A stretch of DNA of 64,000 bases from Streptomyces sp. RKAG290 (GCF_023701695.1 NZ_JAJOZC010000001.1:558001-622000), one strand, 5' to 3'. Counted from the stretch's first letter, positions 9,381-18,422 are shown. The notes: a model not told the origin generated them from the letters alone. Numbers and translations: made by a program.

Positions 9381-10565
9381 ATGACGACCACCAGTCCTTT
9401 GGCGGCTCTGCCGCTCGACCCCGCCCCCGACGGCGGGCCGTCGCCGGAGCTCGTCCGGCGGCTGCGCGCGGCGCTGCTCGACGAGGTACGGATGCCCAGT
9501 GGGCAGAACGCCGTCCTCGGTGTGGCGCATGCCGACGCCCGGCAGGTGCTCACCGATCCGCGGTTCAGCAGGGAGCTCTCCTACGAGGGGGCGCCCGGGT
9601 TCTTCCCCGGCGAGGATGCGACGACCGCCGATCCTGACTTCCTGGCCAACATGCCCGACCGCCGCCATGCGCTGGTGCGCAGGATCGTGGCGGGCGCCTT
9701 CTCCGCCCGCCGGGTGGCTTCGTGGCGTCCGGTGACGGAGCGGATCGCGGCCGAGCTGGTGCAGGAACTCAAGGAGTCCGGGGCGCCGCTGGACTTCGTG
9801 TCGCAGTTCGGCTTCCGGCTGCCGATCCGGGTGATCTGCGAGATCATCGGCATCACGGGCGAGGACCAGGAGCGCTTCCGGTCCTTCACCACGGCGGCCT
9901 TCGCGGCCGACGGGGCCGGCTTCCTCACGTACATCGAGGACCTGCTGAAGCGGCGGCGGGCGGAACCCGGCACGGACCTGATCGATGACCTCATCCAGGC
10001 CCGGGACGGCAAGGACCGGCTGACCGAGCCGGAACTGGTGCGTCTGGTACTGGCGTTGATCGTCGCCGGTCACGAGACGACCGCCGCGGCCCTGTCGCGG
10101 GGCACGCTGTCGCTGCTCGCCGAGCCTGAGCGCTACCGCAGGCTGGTCGAGGAGCCGGGGCGCATCCCCGCGGCCGTCGAGGAGATCCTGCGGCTCAACC
10201 CGCCGGTCGACACCTCTCTGCTGCGGGTCGCCACCGAGGACGTGGAGCTGGCCTCGGGGACGGTGGGCCGGGGCAGCGCGGTGCTGGCCAGTCTGACCGG
10301 GGCGAACGTCGATCCCGCGGTGTTCGAGGAGCCGCACTCCTTCTCGCTCGACCGTGAACCCTCCCTCGCACGGGAGCATCTGACGTTCGGTCATGGTGCT
10401 CACTTCTGCCTCGGTGCGGGCGTCGCCCGGCTGGAGCTGACCGTGGCGCTGGAGGTGCTCACGGCGAACCTGCCCGGTCTGCGGCTGGCCGTGGACCCGG
10501 AGAAGGTGCACACGGTGAGTGACCTGATGGTGCGTACCCTTCCGGAGCTTCCGGTCCGCTGGTAA
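9381..10565 (+). CDS. Cytochrome P450 (second)
   Basis: A 394-residue bacterial P450. The I-helix reads IVAGHETTAA, the ExxR motif is EEILR, and the heme loop FGHGAHFCLGAG has the Cys ligand at residue 343. The ATG at 9381 has GAGGAG upstream; the frame is open to a GTG at 9330 that lacks a ribosome site and sits at the predicted transcript start. There is no adjacent ferredoxin, so it probably shares the one at 5.7 kb. It differs clearly from the CYP105-like P450, so the pathway has at least two P450 steps. Epoxidation or hydroxylation of the cyclised spirotetronate is the expected role, which cannot be distinguished from sequence. Confidence 0.9.
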   Translation: MTTTSPLAALPLDPAPDGGPSPELVRRLRAALLDEVRMPSGQNAVLGVAHADARQVLTDPRFSRELSYEGAPGFFPGEDATTADPDFLANMPDRRHALVRRIVAGAFSARRVASWRPVTERIAAELVQELKESGAPLDFVSQFGFRLPIRVICEIIGITGEDQERFRSFTTAAFAADGAGFLTYIEDLLKRRRAEPGTDLIDDLIQARDGKDRLTEPELVRLVLALIVAGHETTAAALSRGTLSLLAEPERYRRLVEEPGRIPAAVEEILRLNPPVDTSLLRVATEDVELASGTVGRGSAVLASLTGANVDPAVFEEPHSFSLDREPSLAREHLTFGHGAHFCLGAGVARLELTVALEVLTANLPGLRLAVDPEKVHTVSDLMVRTLPELPVRW

Positions 10566-10589
10566 CGGGCGATCGCCTTACGGGCCGGA

Positions 10590-10634
10590 GGACGGCCGGG
10601 TGAGCCGGGGGCACGGCTCCTCACCCGGCCGTCC
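10590..10634. terminator. Bidirectional hairpin terminator between P450 and MFS genes
   Basis: Perfect 15-bp arms, GGACGGCCGGGTGAG (10590-10604) and CTCACCCGGCCGTCC (10620-10634), with a 15-nt loop. The hairpin sits exactly in the 74-bp gap between two convergent stops. There is no strong T-tract, as is usual in Streptomyces. It would serve both transcripts. Confidence 0.75.
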
Positions 10635-10639
10635 GGCTC

Positions 10640-12121
10640 CTATTCGGCGACCGGTGCGGCCGTGGGTTCGGCCGCTTCCTGGCCGGTGGCGACCTCACTC
10701 TCCGCCTTGCGGGTCCCGGGGCCGAACCAGAACGCCAGGGTGACCAGCAGACCGGCGCCGGCGATGCCCGCCGCCCAGGTGTAGAGCGTGGAGATGTTCT
10801 CGGCGATGTTCCCGTCGCCCGCGGTGAAGGGCTGCAGGAGCACGGCGAGACCGACCGTGCCGCCGACAGTGAGGGCGGCCTGGAGGATTCCGGCGGTGAT
10901 GCCGGTGTCCTCGGGACTCGTGGTGGACAGGATGGTCATGTTGACCGGCACGATCGCCAGTCCGACACCGAGGCCGAGCAGCACGATCTGCGGCAGTACG
11001 TCGGTGGCGTAGCTGCTCTGCCCGTCGAGCCGGGTGAGCCAGAGCACCGCGCCGACCACCAGCACCAGGCCGAGGATGCCGCGCAGTTTGAGGCTGATGC
11101 CCGCCAGGTACTTGGTGAGCAGCTGCACGGTGAGCAGGATGCCGAGGCCGAAGGGGAGAATCGCGAATCCGGTCTTCAGGGCGCCGAATCCCAGGACGGC
11201 GTCCAGGTACTGGATCGTGTAGAAGAGGAAGCCGGTCAGCACGGCGGCCAGCAGTACGAGGCTGATGAATCCGCCGACCCGTTCCCGGCTGGCGAAGACG
11301 CGCAGCGGGAGCAGGGGTTCGGCCGACTTCGAGTCGACTGCGAGCAGTCCCGCGGTCAGCACCACGGCGGCACCGAGGGAGACCAGGGTCCAGGTGTCGG
11401 ACCAGCCGGCTTCGGCGGCGCGGACCAGTCCGTAGACGAGTCCGACCAGTGCTCCGGTGACCAGGACCGAGCTGGGCACGCCGAGCGAGCGCCGGGTGGT
11501 GGGTGCGTCGCCTCGGCTGAGGACCTTGTTCGCGACGAGCAGGACGGCCGCCGCGATGGGGACGTTCACCAGGAGGGTCCAGCGCCAGTCGCCGGCCCAG
11601 GTGAGAATGCCGCCGAGGATCATTCCGGATGCCGCGCCGAGGCCGGTGACCGTGGAATACAGGCCGAACGCCTTCAGCTGGCGCTCGCCCTCGAATTCGA
11701 TGGTGAGCAGCGCGAGACCGGTCGGCCCCGCGATGGCGGCCCCCGCTCCCTGCAGCACCCGGCCGCTCAGCAGGACGGGGAAGTTGGGTGCCAGGCCGGC
11801 GAGCAGCGAGGCCACCCCCACCAGGGCGATGCCGAAGAGGAAGACCCGGCGGTGACCGAGTACGTCGCCGAGCCGGCCGGCGAGCAGCAGGAGCCCGCCG
11901 AAGGCGAGGAAGAAGCCGTTCAGCACCCAGGAGGCGCCGGTGACCCCGATCCCCAGGTCGGCCTGGGCGCCGGGCAGTGCGACGTTCACGATCGTGCCGT
12001 CGAGCTGGAGCATGAACTCGGCGCCGACGACGGCGAGGAGCACCAGCCTCCAGGCGGCGGGGGACGCCTGGGGCGGGGCCTGTGCCTTGGACCCGGCTCC
12101 TGGACTGGTCTCGGTGGACAT
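10640..12121 (-). CDS. MFS drug exporter, DHA2 (14-TMS) family
   Basis: A 493-residue transporter with about fourteen membrane segments. Family signatures include LDGTIVNVALPGAQADLG (motif D1), GRLGDVLGHRRVFLFG (motif A) and GPTGLALLTIEF. These pumps exchange protons for hydrophobic drugs. The ATG at 12121 has AAGGAGG seven bases upstream. It is divergent from a TetR-family gene, with two palindromes between them, so it is almost certainly repressed by that TetR protein and induced by a ligand, probably the cluster product. Expected role: export and self-resistance. Confidence 0.9.
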   Translation of the reverse strand: MSTETSPGAGSKAQAPPQASPAAWRLVLLAVVGAEFMLQLDGTIVNVALPGAQADLGIGVTGASWVLNGFFLAFGGLLLLAGRLGDVLGHRRVFLFGIALVGVASLLAGLAPNFPVLLSGRVLQGAGAAIAGPTGLALLTIEFEGERQLKAFGLYSTVTGLGAASGMILGGILTWAGDWRWTLLVNVPIAAAVLLVANKVLSRGDAPTTRRSLGVPSSVLVTGALVGLVYGLVRAAEAGWSDTWTLVSLGAAVVLTAGLLAVDSKSAEPLLPLRVFASRERVGGFISLVLLAAVLTGFLFYTIQYLDAVLGFGALKTGFAILPFGLGILLTVQLLTKYLAGISLKLRGILGLVLVVGAVLWLTRLDGQSSYATDVLPQIVLLGLGVGLAIVPVNMTILSTTSPEDTGITAGILQAALTVGGTVGLAVLLQPFTAGDGNIAENISTLYTWAAGIAGAGLLVTLAFWFGPGTRKAESEVATGQEAAEPTAAPVAE

Positions 12122-12146
12122 GGAGGTGCCTCCTTGGGGGACGGTC

Positions 12147-12167
12147 AACCTGAGGTCGCCTCAGGTT
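12147..12167. promoter_or_regulatory. TetR operator O1, perfect palindrome
   Basis: Arms AACCTGAGG (12147-12155) and CCTCAGGTT (12159-12167) are perfectly complementary across a 3-bp spacer. The site lies 26 bp upstream of the MFS start and is a natural binding site for the adjacent TetR protein. Confidence 0.8.
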
Positions 12168-12182
12168 ATGGAACAAGTTAAG

Positions 12183-12197
12183 CTGAGGCTGCCTCAT
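12183..12197. promoter_or_regulatory. TetR operator O2, shorter copy
   Basis: Arms TGAGG (12184-12188) and CCTCA (12192-12196) flank a 3-bp spacer, repeating the core of O1. The centres of O1 and O2 are 33 bp apart, about three helical turns, so two dimers would bind the same face of the DNA and cover both divergent promoters. Confidence 0.7.
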
Positions 12198-12223
12198 GTA
12201 GTCAACCGCGGGAGGAACGGGCC

Positions 12224-12817
12224 ATGGAGAAGACGCCCTATATCGCCCAGCGCCCCAAGCGCGCGGACGGCCGGCGCAACTACGACGCCATCCTGGGAGC
12301 GGCCCGGAAGGCCTTCGCCGCATCCGGCTCGGACGCGTCGCTGGAGGACATCGCGGGCCAGGCGGGGGTGGCCATCGGGACGCTCTACCGGCACTTCCCC
12401 ACCCGCGCCTCGCTCGTCGAGGCCGCCACCCGGGACGGCCTGGACACCCTCGTCGCGGCGGCCAGGGAACGCGCCACCGACGGTGACCCACTCGACGCAC
12501 TCGTCCACTGGATGACCAGCGCCGTGGCGCACATCAGCACCTTCCGCGGTCTCGTCGGCATCCTGACCGAGTCGATGTACGACGAGGGCACGCCCTCGCA
12601 CGTGGCCTGTACGGCGATGCACGGCTGCGGGGCCGACCTGCTCGCCGCCGCCCAGGAGGCGGGCCGGGTGCGCGCCGACCTCACCCCCGACGAACTCTTC
12701 GACCTGCTCACCGCGGCGGGCTGGGTACGGGAGAACTCCGCGCCCGGCCGGGACGCGAGCACCCGCGTGCTGGAGCTGATGCTGGAAGGCGTGGTGGTGC
12801 GGGACCCGGGCCGCTGA
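12224..12817 (+). CDS. TetR-family transcriptional repressor
   Basis: A 197-residue protein. The N-terminal helix-turn-helix spans about residues 18-62 and reads SLEDIAGQAGVAIGTLYRHFPTR, classic for TetR. The C-terminal ligand domain has the QacR/AcrR-like helical pattern ending LELMLEGV. GGAGG precedes the ATG. It is divergent from the MFS pump with two palindromic operators in the 102-bp gap, so it likely represses both itself and the pump and senses the polyketide or an intermediate. Confidence 0.88.
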   Translation: MEKTPYIAQRPKRADGRRNYDAILGAARKAFAASGSDASLEDIAGQAGVAIGTLYRHFPTRASLVEAATRDGLDTLVAAARERATDGDPLDALVHWMTSAVAHISTFRGLVGILTESMYDEGTPSHVACTAMHGCGADLLAAAQEAGRVRADLTPDELFDLLTAAGWVRENSAPGRDASTRVLELMLEGVVVRDPGR

Positions 12818-12846
12818 GCCGGGCCTCCGGGCTCCACGCCCTCCGG

Positions 12847-12879
12847 TTTCAGGGTCGCTTTAGGCCCCGGTGGGACGAT
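12847..12879 (+). promoter_or_regulatory. SARP-type promoter for the NtaA-like monooxygenase gene
   Basis: Heptamers TTTCAGG (12847-12853) and CTTTAGG (12858-12864) lie 11 bp apart. GACGAT (12874-12879) follows after exactly 9 bp. The same GACGAT at the same spacing occurs before PKS1. It is one of the two best copies in the window. Confidence 0.72.
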
Positions 12880-12918
12880 GCGGCCCACCCGTCCGTCTTG
12901 AGCCTGGAGGACCCCGTC

Positions 12919-14325
12919 GTGCCTGCGCACACCGATTCGCACGCCACCCGCGAACTGCACCTCAACGTGCATCCCGTGGCCGCGGGCCATCATCCCGGCG
13001 CCTGGCGGTGGCCGGGCGCCGACCCGGTCGCCTTCGCCCGGATCGAGGGCTATCTCGACGTCGCGAGGGTCGCCGAGCGCGGCCTTCTCGACGCCGTCTT
13101 CCTCGCCGACGTCCCCGGGCTGCACGCCGATCTCACCGAGTACCCGATCGTCAACGGCCTGGAGCCGACGCTCATCCTCACCGCGATGGCCGTCGTCACC
13201 GAGCGGATAGGCCTGATCGGCACGGCGTCGACGACGTTCAACGAGCCGTACAACATCGCCCGCCGGTTCCGCGCCCTGGACCTCATCAGCCACGGCCGGG
13301 CCGGCTGGAACGCCGTCACCACGTCGGGTCCCCGCATCTCCGGGAACTTCACCGCGAGTGAGCCGGGCCCGGCGGAGCGGTACACCCGGGCCGAGGAGTT
13401 CGTCTCCGTCGTGCTGAAGCTGTGGAACAGTTGGCAGCCCGACGCGCTGGTCGCCGACGTCGGTGCCGGCCACTACGCCGACATGGCGGGCATCCGGCCG
13501 GTCGGGCACCGGGGCGAGCACTACAGCGTCGCCGGACCGATCAATCTCCCGCCCTCGGAACAGGGCTACCCGGTGATCTACCACGCGGGTGTCTCCGACA
13601 GCGTCCGTACGCTGACGGCCCGCACCGCCGAGGCGATGTTCAGCGCCGTCGTCGACCCGGAGGCGGCGCTGGCCGACATCAGCGACATCCGCTCCCGCGC
13701 GGCCGGGTTCGGCAGGCCCGCCGGATCGGTGCTGTTCCTGCCCGGCCTCGTCACGACCGTCGGTGGGACGGAGGAGGAGGCGCTGCGGCGCCGGCAGGAA
13801 CTCGACGAGCTGTCGGACAACGAGGGCGCACTGCACGCCGTCGCCGCGAAGCTCGGTCTGCACCCGGCCGACCTGGAACTGGACCGTCCGGTGCCGGCCG
13901 CGCTGCGCGGCGGGCTGGCCGACATCGGCGGCCACTCCCGCCCGGCGGCCCGTCTCGCCCTGGAGGGACTCACGGTCCGCGACATCATCCGGCGCGGCGG
14001 CACCAGCGGCCATGTCGTCGCGGCGGGCGCACCCGAACAGGTCGCGGACCTGATCCAGCGGTGGTACGAGTCCGGAGCGGTCGACGGCTTCACCCTGATG
14101 CCCGACGTCACGTTCGACGGACTGCCCGCCTTCGTCGACGAGGTGGTGCCGATCCTGCAGCGCCGTGGGGTGTTCCGCACCGAGTACCGCGGGAAGACGC
14201 TCCGGGAGCACCACGGGCTGCCGCTGCCCGCGATCGCGGCGCCGCAGCAGGCCGCCGAACGGGACCGGAACGTCTCGGTTCCGGTCCCGCCCGGGTTCGC
14301 CGCGGCGGTCAGCCGCTCAGCCTGA
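12919..14325 (+). CDS. Two-component FMN-dependent monooxygenase, NtaA/SnaA/DszA type
   Basis: A 468-residue protein of flavin monooxygenase group C. The family text is clear: HLNVHPVAAGHHPGAWRW, EYPIVNGLEPTLILTAMA, IGLIGTASTTFNEPYNIARRF, HGRAGWNAVTTSG, and a C-terminal RRGVFRTEYRGKTLREHHGL. Such enzymes use FMNH2 from a separate reductase; no reductase gene is visible in the window. The GTG at 12919 has GGAGG eight bases upstream; an upstream TTG in frame is less likely. The gene has its own SARP-type promoter. In neoabyssomicin biosynthesis, as I recall, an LLM enzyme acts as a Baeyer-Villigerase, and this gene is a reasonable candidate for a similar reaction. The 3' end overlaps the convergent ABC binding-protein gene by 17 bp. 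Confidence 0.85.
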   Translation: MPAHTDSHATRELHLNVHPVAAGHHPGAWRWPGADPVAFARIEGYLDVARVAERGLLDAVFLADVPGLHADLTEYPIVNGLEPTLILTAMAVVTERIGLIGTASTTFNEPYNIARRFRALDLISHGRAGWNAVTTSGPRISGNFTASEPGPAERYTRAEEFVSVVLKLWNSWQPDALVADVGAGHYADMAGIRPVGHRGEHYSVAGPINLPPSEQGYPVIYHAGVSDSVRTLTARTAEAMFSAVVDPEAALADISDIRSRAAGFGRPAGSVLFLPGLVTTVGGTEEEALRRRQELDELSDNEGALHAVAAKLGLHPADLELDRPVPAALRGGLADIGGHSRPAARLALEGLTVRDIIRRGGTSGHVVAAGAPEQVADLIQRWYESGAVDGFTLMPDVTFDGLPAFVDEVVPILQRRGVFRTEYRGKTLREHHGLPLPAIAAPQQAAERDRNVSVPVPPGFAAAVSRSA

Positions 14326-15862
14326 CGCCTTCCAGGCGCGGTGAGTTGATGTACGGGGACAGCTCGGACAGCTTCTTGGACCTGCCGTACAGCCACGGCG
14401 AGGTGAAGAGCATGATGTTCGAGCCGTTCCGTACCGTCTGCGCGGTGACCTTGCGCAGGGCCTGCGGGTAGCCGGCGCTGTCGATCGGGTGCTTCCCGGC
14501 CTCCTTGAGCGCCGCGGTCAGGGCCGGCTGGTCGTACGTGCCGTACGGGGTGTTCGCGAACGACAGCAGCTGCGCGGGCGACTCACGGCCGAAGACACCG
14601 CTGGGGAAGAAGCCGACCTGGTGCTTGACGTACACTTTGTCGCTCACCTGCGCCACCGGGATCTGTTCCAGCGTGGTGGCGATGCCGACCTTCTTCAGCT
14701 GGTCCTGGAGGAGTTCGGCCTCGACCCGCCGGTCGATGCCGCCGGGGCTGGTGAACCAGGTGATCGGGAACGGCTTGCCGTCGTAGTCCGCCTGCTTCAG
14801 CAGGGACTTGGCCTTGGCCGGATCGTACGGGTAGAGATCCGCGCTCGCCGGGTCGTAGGCCACATAGCCTTCCGGGAAGGACTGCACCGCGGGTTCGCCG
14901 TGTCCCCCGTTGAGGATCCTGACCAGGGCCTTGCGGTCGATGGCGTGGTTGATCGCCCGCACGAACAGCGGGTTGTCGAACGGCTTGAGCTTCGCGTTGA
15001 CCTCGACGCTGGAGACCTGGAAGCTCGGGAACTCGTCGACGTCGACGCCCGACTTCTTCAGCGCCGACACCTGGGTACCGGAGATGAAGCTGGCCAGCTG
15101 GGTCTCACCGCTGCGCAGCGAGGAGACGATGGCCTGCGGGTCGCCGAGGAACTTCAGGGTGACGTTGTCGATGTGGATGTCCTTGGCGTCCCAGTAGTCG
15201 GGGTTCTTCTTGAGGACGGCCTGCCCGTCCGGGGTGTAGCTGGTGAGGGTGTAGGGGCCGGAGCCGACCGGCTTGGTGGCGACCTTCTTCGCGTCGGCGC
15301 CGGCCGCTTCCGGGCTGACGACCATGCCGGTCTTGCCGCCGAGCACGAGCGGGAGCGCGTAGTCCTCGCGGTTGAGGTGGAGCACCAGGGTGGTGGGCGC
15401 CGGGGCGTCGATCGAAGCGATCGTGGTCAGCTGGCCGACGATCCCCGAGTCGGCCTGCTTCTTGCCGCGCTCCAGGCTCTTCTTCACGGCCGTCGCGTCG
15501 AGCGCGCTGCCGTCGGAGAACTTCAGGTTCTTGCGCAGCGTGAAGGTGAGGGTCCGGCCGTCCTTGGAGTACGCCCAGGAGGTGGCGACGCCGGGCTGAG
15601 CCTCGCCCTTGCGGCCGAGCCGGGTGACGGAGTCGTACACCAGGCTGAGCGGGGTCACGTCGATCCCGGACTGCGAGGTGACCGGGTCCCAGGTCGAGGG
15701 GTTGGGCATGGACCAGTTGAGCGTGGCGTTCGGCGCGTCCCCGGCCGAGGTCGTGCCGCTGCCGCTGCACGCGGTGAGCAACCCGGCCATGGCCAGTACC
15801 GCGGCCGCCGTCCTCCGGCGCCCACGGGCCGGCCAGGCCGGGGATGTGCTGTGTACGTTCAC
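14309..15862 (-). CDS. ABC transporter substrate-binding lipoprotein (peptide/nickel, SBP family 5)
   Basis: A 517-residue secreted lipoprotein. A twin-Arg-rich N-terminus is followed by a hydrophobic stretch and the lipobox LLTAC, with Cys32 the lipidated residue. SBP_bac_5 motifs follow: PSTWDPVTSQSGID, GVATSWAYSKDGRTLTFTLR, and GSGPYTLTSYTPDGQAVLKKNPDYW. The GTG start overlaps the stop of the ATPase gene (GTGA) and has AGAGGAAAC upstream. It is the last gene of a six-gene operon led by the AKR-like gene. The abyssomicin cluster is reported to contain a similar oligopeptide-type ABC set; whether it imports a signal or precursor or aids export is unknown. Confidence 0.88.
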   Translation of the reverse strand: MNVHSTSPAWPARGRRRTAAAVLAMAGLLTACSGSGTTSAGDAPNATLNWSMPNPSTWDPVTSQSGIDVTPLSLVYDSVTRLGRKGEAQPGVATSWAYSKDGRTLTFTLRKNLKFSDGSALDATAVKKSLERGKKQADSGIVGQLTTIASIDAPAPTTLVLHLNREDYALPLVLGGKTGMVVSPEAAGADAKKVATKPVGSGPYTLTSYTPDGQAVLKKNPDYWDAKDIHIDNVTLKFLGDPQAIVSSLRSGETQLASFISGTQVSALKKSGVDVDEFPSFQVSSVEVNAKLKPFDNPLFVRAINHAIDRKALVRILNGGHGEPAVQSFPEGYVAYDPASADLYPYDPAKAKSLLKQADYDGKPFPITWFTSPGGIDRRVEAELLQDQLKKVGIATTLEQIPVAQVSDKVYVKHQVGFFPSGVFGRESPAQLLSFANTPYGTYDQPALTAALKEAGKHPIDSAGYPQALRKVTAQTVRNGSNIMLFTSPWLYGRSKKLSELSPYINSPRLEGVRLSG

Positions 15863-16701
15863 TTGTTTCCTCTCGCGATACGGACTCGAAGCGTGCGGGG
15901 GGCGGCGTCGAGAAGGAGCTGGGTATAGGGGTGTTGGGGGTCGGTGAGGAGACGGTCCGTGGGACCTTCCTCGACGAACCGGCCCTCGTGCAGCACGGCG
16001 ATGCGGTCGGCGATGCCGGCCATGCTCGGCAGGTCGTGCGAGATCACGACGATGGCGAGGCCGAGCTCGTCGCGGAGCCGGCCGAGCAGTCGCAGCACCT
16101 GTCCGCGCCCGGCCGCGTCGAGTGCGCTGACGGGTTCGTCGCACAGCAGCAGCCGGGGGTTGCCCACGAGGGCGCGGGCGATGGCGACGCGCTGGCGCTG
16201 ACCGCCCGAGAGCTGCCCGGGGCGGCGGTCGGCGAGCCCGGGGTCGAGGCCGACGAGCACGAGCGCCTCGGCAGCGCGGGCCCGGCGGGCGGCGGCGTCG
16301 CCCTCCCGGTTGACGGCGGGCCCCTCGGCGACGCTCTCCCCGGCGGTCAGGTCCGGGTCGAGCGAGCGCAACGGGTCCTGGAAGACCAGTCGGACCGCGC
16401 CGCTGCGGCGCAGCGCCCGGCGGGCCCGGCCGCGCAGCCGGGTGATGTCGCGGCCGTCGAGGCTGATGGTCCCGGCGGCCGGGCTCACCAGCCCGACGAC
16501 GGCCCGTGCCAGGGTCGTCTTGCCCGAGCCGCTCTCGCCGATCACGCCGGTGATGCTGCCCGCGCCGACGGTGAGGTCGGCCCCGTTCAGGACGGGGTGC
16601 GGGTCACCCTGCGGGTCGCGGTGGCTCACGCGCAGGCGGTCGATGCGGAGAACGGGCTGCGCCGCACCGGCGCCCTCGGGCCGGGTGTCAGGGGCGGGCA
16701 T
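15859..16701 (-). CDS. ABC transporter ATP-binding protein (OppF/DppF-like)
   Basis: A 280-residue ATPase with Walker A GESGSGKTT, signature LSGGQRQR, Walker B LLLCDEP and switch His in VVISHDL. The C-terminal HPYTQLLLDAAP is the oligopeptide/dipeptide importer hallmark. It overlaps its neighbours on both sides (14 bp with the second ATPase, 4 bp with the binding protein), so the subunits are translationally coupled. It would pair with the OppD-like ATPase to energise the two permeases encoded upstream. Confidence 0.9.
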   Translation of the reverse strand: MPAPDTRPEGAGAAQPVLRIDRLRVSHRDPQGDPHPVLNGADLTVGAGSITGVIGESGSGKTTLARAVVGLVSPAAGTISLDGRDITRLRGRARRALRRSGAVRLVFQDPLRSLDPDLTAGESVAEGPAVNREGDAAARRARAAEALVLVGLDPGLADRRPGQLSGGQRQRVAIARALVGNPRLLLCDEPVSALDAAGRGQVLRLLGRLRDELGLAIVVISHDLPSMAGIADRIAVLHEGRFVEEGPTDRLLTDPQHPYTQLLLDAAPRTLRVRIARGNK

Positions 16702-17533
16702 ACCGCTCCTCCTCCTCGAGAAGCCCCGCGGCGGTGAGCAGCGTGCGGCTGTAGGGATGGGTGGGGCGCGTGACGAGTTCGGCGGCCGGCGCCGCCTCGA
16801 CGATCTCGCCGTGCCGGAAGACCGCGATGTCGTCGCAGAGTTCGGCGACGACCTCCAGGTCGTGCGAGACGAAGAGCAGGGCGAGGCCGAGCCGTTCGCG
16901 CAGTTCGCCGAGGAGACCGAGCACGTCGCGCTGGGTGCGGACGTCGAGAGCGGTGGTCGGCTCGTCGGCGACGAGCAGATCGGGGCCGCAGCTCACCGCG
17001 AGGGCGAGCATGACGCGTTGCTGCATCCCGCCGGAGAGCCGGCCGGGGATCTGCCGTGCCACCCGGGCGGGTTCGCGCAGGCCGACCTCGGACAGCAGTT
17101 CCAGTGCGCGGGTGCGGGCGGCACGTCTGCTGTGCCCGCCCCTGACCCGCAGCACCTCGGCGAGCTGGGTCCCGACCGTGCGCGACGGGGTGAGGAAGGA
17201 GCCGGGGTCCTGGAAGACGGCCCCGATCCGTACGGCCCGCAGGGGCAGCCACCCGGCGTGGTCGAGCCCGGTCACCTCCTGTCCGTCGAAGCGGATGGAG
17301 CCGGCCGAGACCCGGCAGCCGTCCGGCAGTACGCCGAGCACGGCCCGGCAGGTGAGGGTCTTCCCGCTGCCGGACTCCCCCACCAGACCGAGTGTGCGGC
17401 CCCGTCGCAGGGTGAAGTCGACGCCGTGCACGACCTCGGTGACGCCGCCGGCCCCGGGCACGGTGAGACGGAGTCCGGACACTTCGAGCAGGGCGCCGGC
17501 CGGCGCGGTGGGTGCGGGGGTGCGGTCAGCCAC
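16688..17533 (-). CDS. ABC transporter ATP-binding protein (OppD/DppD-like)
   Basis: A 281-residue ATPase with Walker A GESGSGKTL, Q-loop FQDPGSFLTPS, signature LSGGMQQR, Walker B LLVADEP and switch SHDLEV. The tail THPYSRTLLTAAG is the peptide-transporter C-terminal motif. Its start overlaps the end of the permease gene by 8 bp. It is a subunit of the same transporter as the adjacent ATPase and permeases. Confidence 0.9.
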   Translation of the reverse strand: MADRTPAPTAPAGALLEVSGLRLTVPGAGGVTEVVHGVDFTLRRGRTLGLVGESGSGKTLTCRAVLGVLPDGCRVSAGSIRFDGQEVTGLDHAGWLPLRAVRIGAVFQDPGSFLTPSRTVGTQLAEVLRVRGGHSRRAARTRALELLSEVGLREPARVARQIPGRLSGGMQQRVMLALAVSCGPDLLVADEPTTALDVRTQRDVLGLLGELRERLGLALLFVSHDLEVVAELCDDIAVFRHGEIVEAAPAAELVTRPTHPYSRTLLTAAGLLEEEERYARP

Positions 17534-18413
17534 GGTCGGCCGCCTCCAGAAGTCCGGGCACGGGTTCCTGCTGTCCGGCTCCCCGGCGGAGCGTGTCGGC
17601 GAGGGCGTTGCACGACCACACGGTCAGCACGATCAGCAGTCCGGGCCACAGCGGCCCCCAGGAGTCCTGCCACAGCTGTTTGACGTTGTCGGCGAGCATC
17701 CCTCCCCAGGTGGGGTCGGGCGGCTGGACACCGAGCCCGAGGAACCCGAGGCTCGACGTGGCGAGCACCGCGTAGCCCGCGCTCAGTGCGGTGGTCACGC
17801 CGAGCGTGGGCAGCGTCTTGCGCCAGATGTGCCGGCGGATCAGCCAGGTCCGGGAGGCGCCCAGCAGTTCGGCGGCCTCGACGTACTGGGCGTGGGCGAA
17901 ACCCAGCGCCTCGGCGCGCACGACGCGGAAGAGCCGTGGCGCGAACAGTGCGCCGATGGCGAGCGCCGTGGTGGCGGGTCCGTTCCCGAAGATGCCCGCG
18001 ACGGCGATGGCGATGATCACGCCGGGCAGGGTCAGCAGTGCGTCGACCGTCCGAAGGGCGACGAAGGAGCCGCGCCGGCCGAGCAGTACCGACGCGATCC
18101 CGGGAACGGCTCCGCCCACGACCTCGATCGCGACCATGGCGAGAGCGCTGAGGATGGTGGCCCTGGTGCCGACGAGCAGCCGGCTGAAGATGTCCCGGCC
18201 CAGTTCGTCCGTGCCGAAGAAGTGGTCGGCGCCGGGTCCGGTCATGATCGCGCCGGGGTCCTGGGCGAGCGGGTCGTAGGGGGCGAGCAGCCCGCCGAAG
18301 GCCGTCAGGACCGCTATGACGAGCAGGATCGCGGCGGCGGTCCGCACTGCGGGCGTGGGCAGAGCCGTACGCAGTTTCGAGGTCATCGTGGGCGGCTCAT
18401 CTCTTCCGGTCAT
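17526..18413 (-). CDS. ABC transporter permease (OppC/DppC-like)
   Basis: A 295-residue inner membrane protein with about six membrane segments. The N-terminal domain FGGLLAPYDPLAQDP and the FFGTDELGRDIFSRLL motif identify the OppC/DppC subfamily. The EAA coupling loop is visible at YVEAAELLGASRTWLIRRHI. It lies 9 bp after the OppB-like permease gene and overlaps the next ATPase gene. Confidence 0.9.
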   Translation of the reverse strand: MTGRDEPPTMTSKLRTALPTPAVRTAAAILLVIAVLTAFGGLLAPYDPLAQDPGAIMTGPGADHFFGTDELGRDIFSRLLVGTRATILSALAMVAIEVVGGAVPGIASVLLGRRGSFVALRTVDALLTLPGVIIAIAVAGIFGNGPATTALAIGALFAPRLFRVVRAEALGFAHAQYVEAAELLGASRTWLIRRHIWRKTLPTLGVTTALSAGYAVLATSSLGFLGLGVQPPDPTWGGMLADNVKQLWQDSWGPLWPGLLIVLTVWSCNALADTLRRGAGQQEPVPGLLEAADRG

Positions 18414-18422
18414 CTCGTACGT

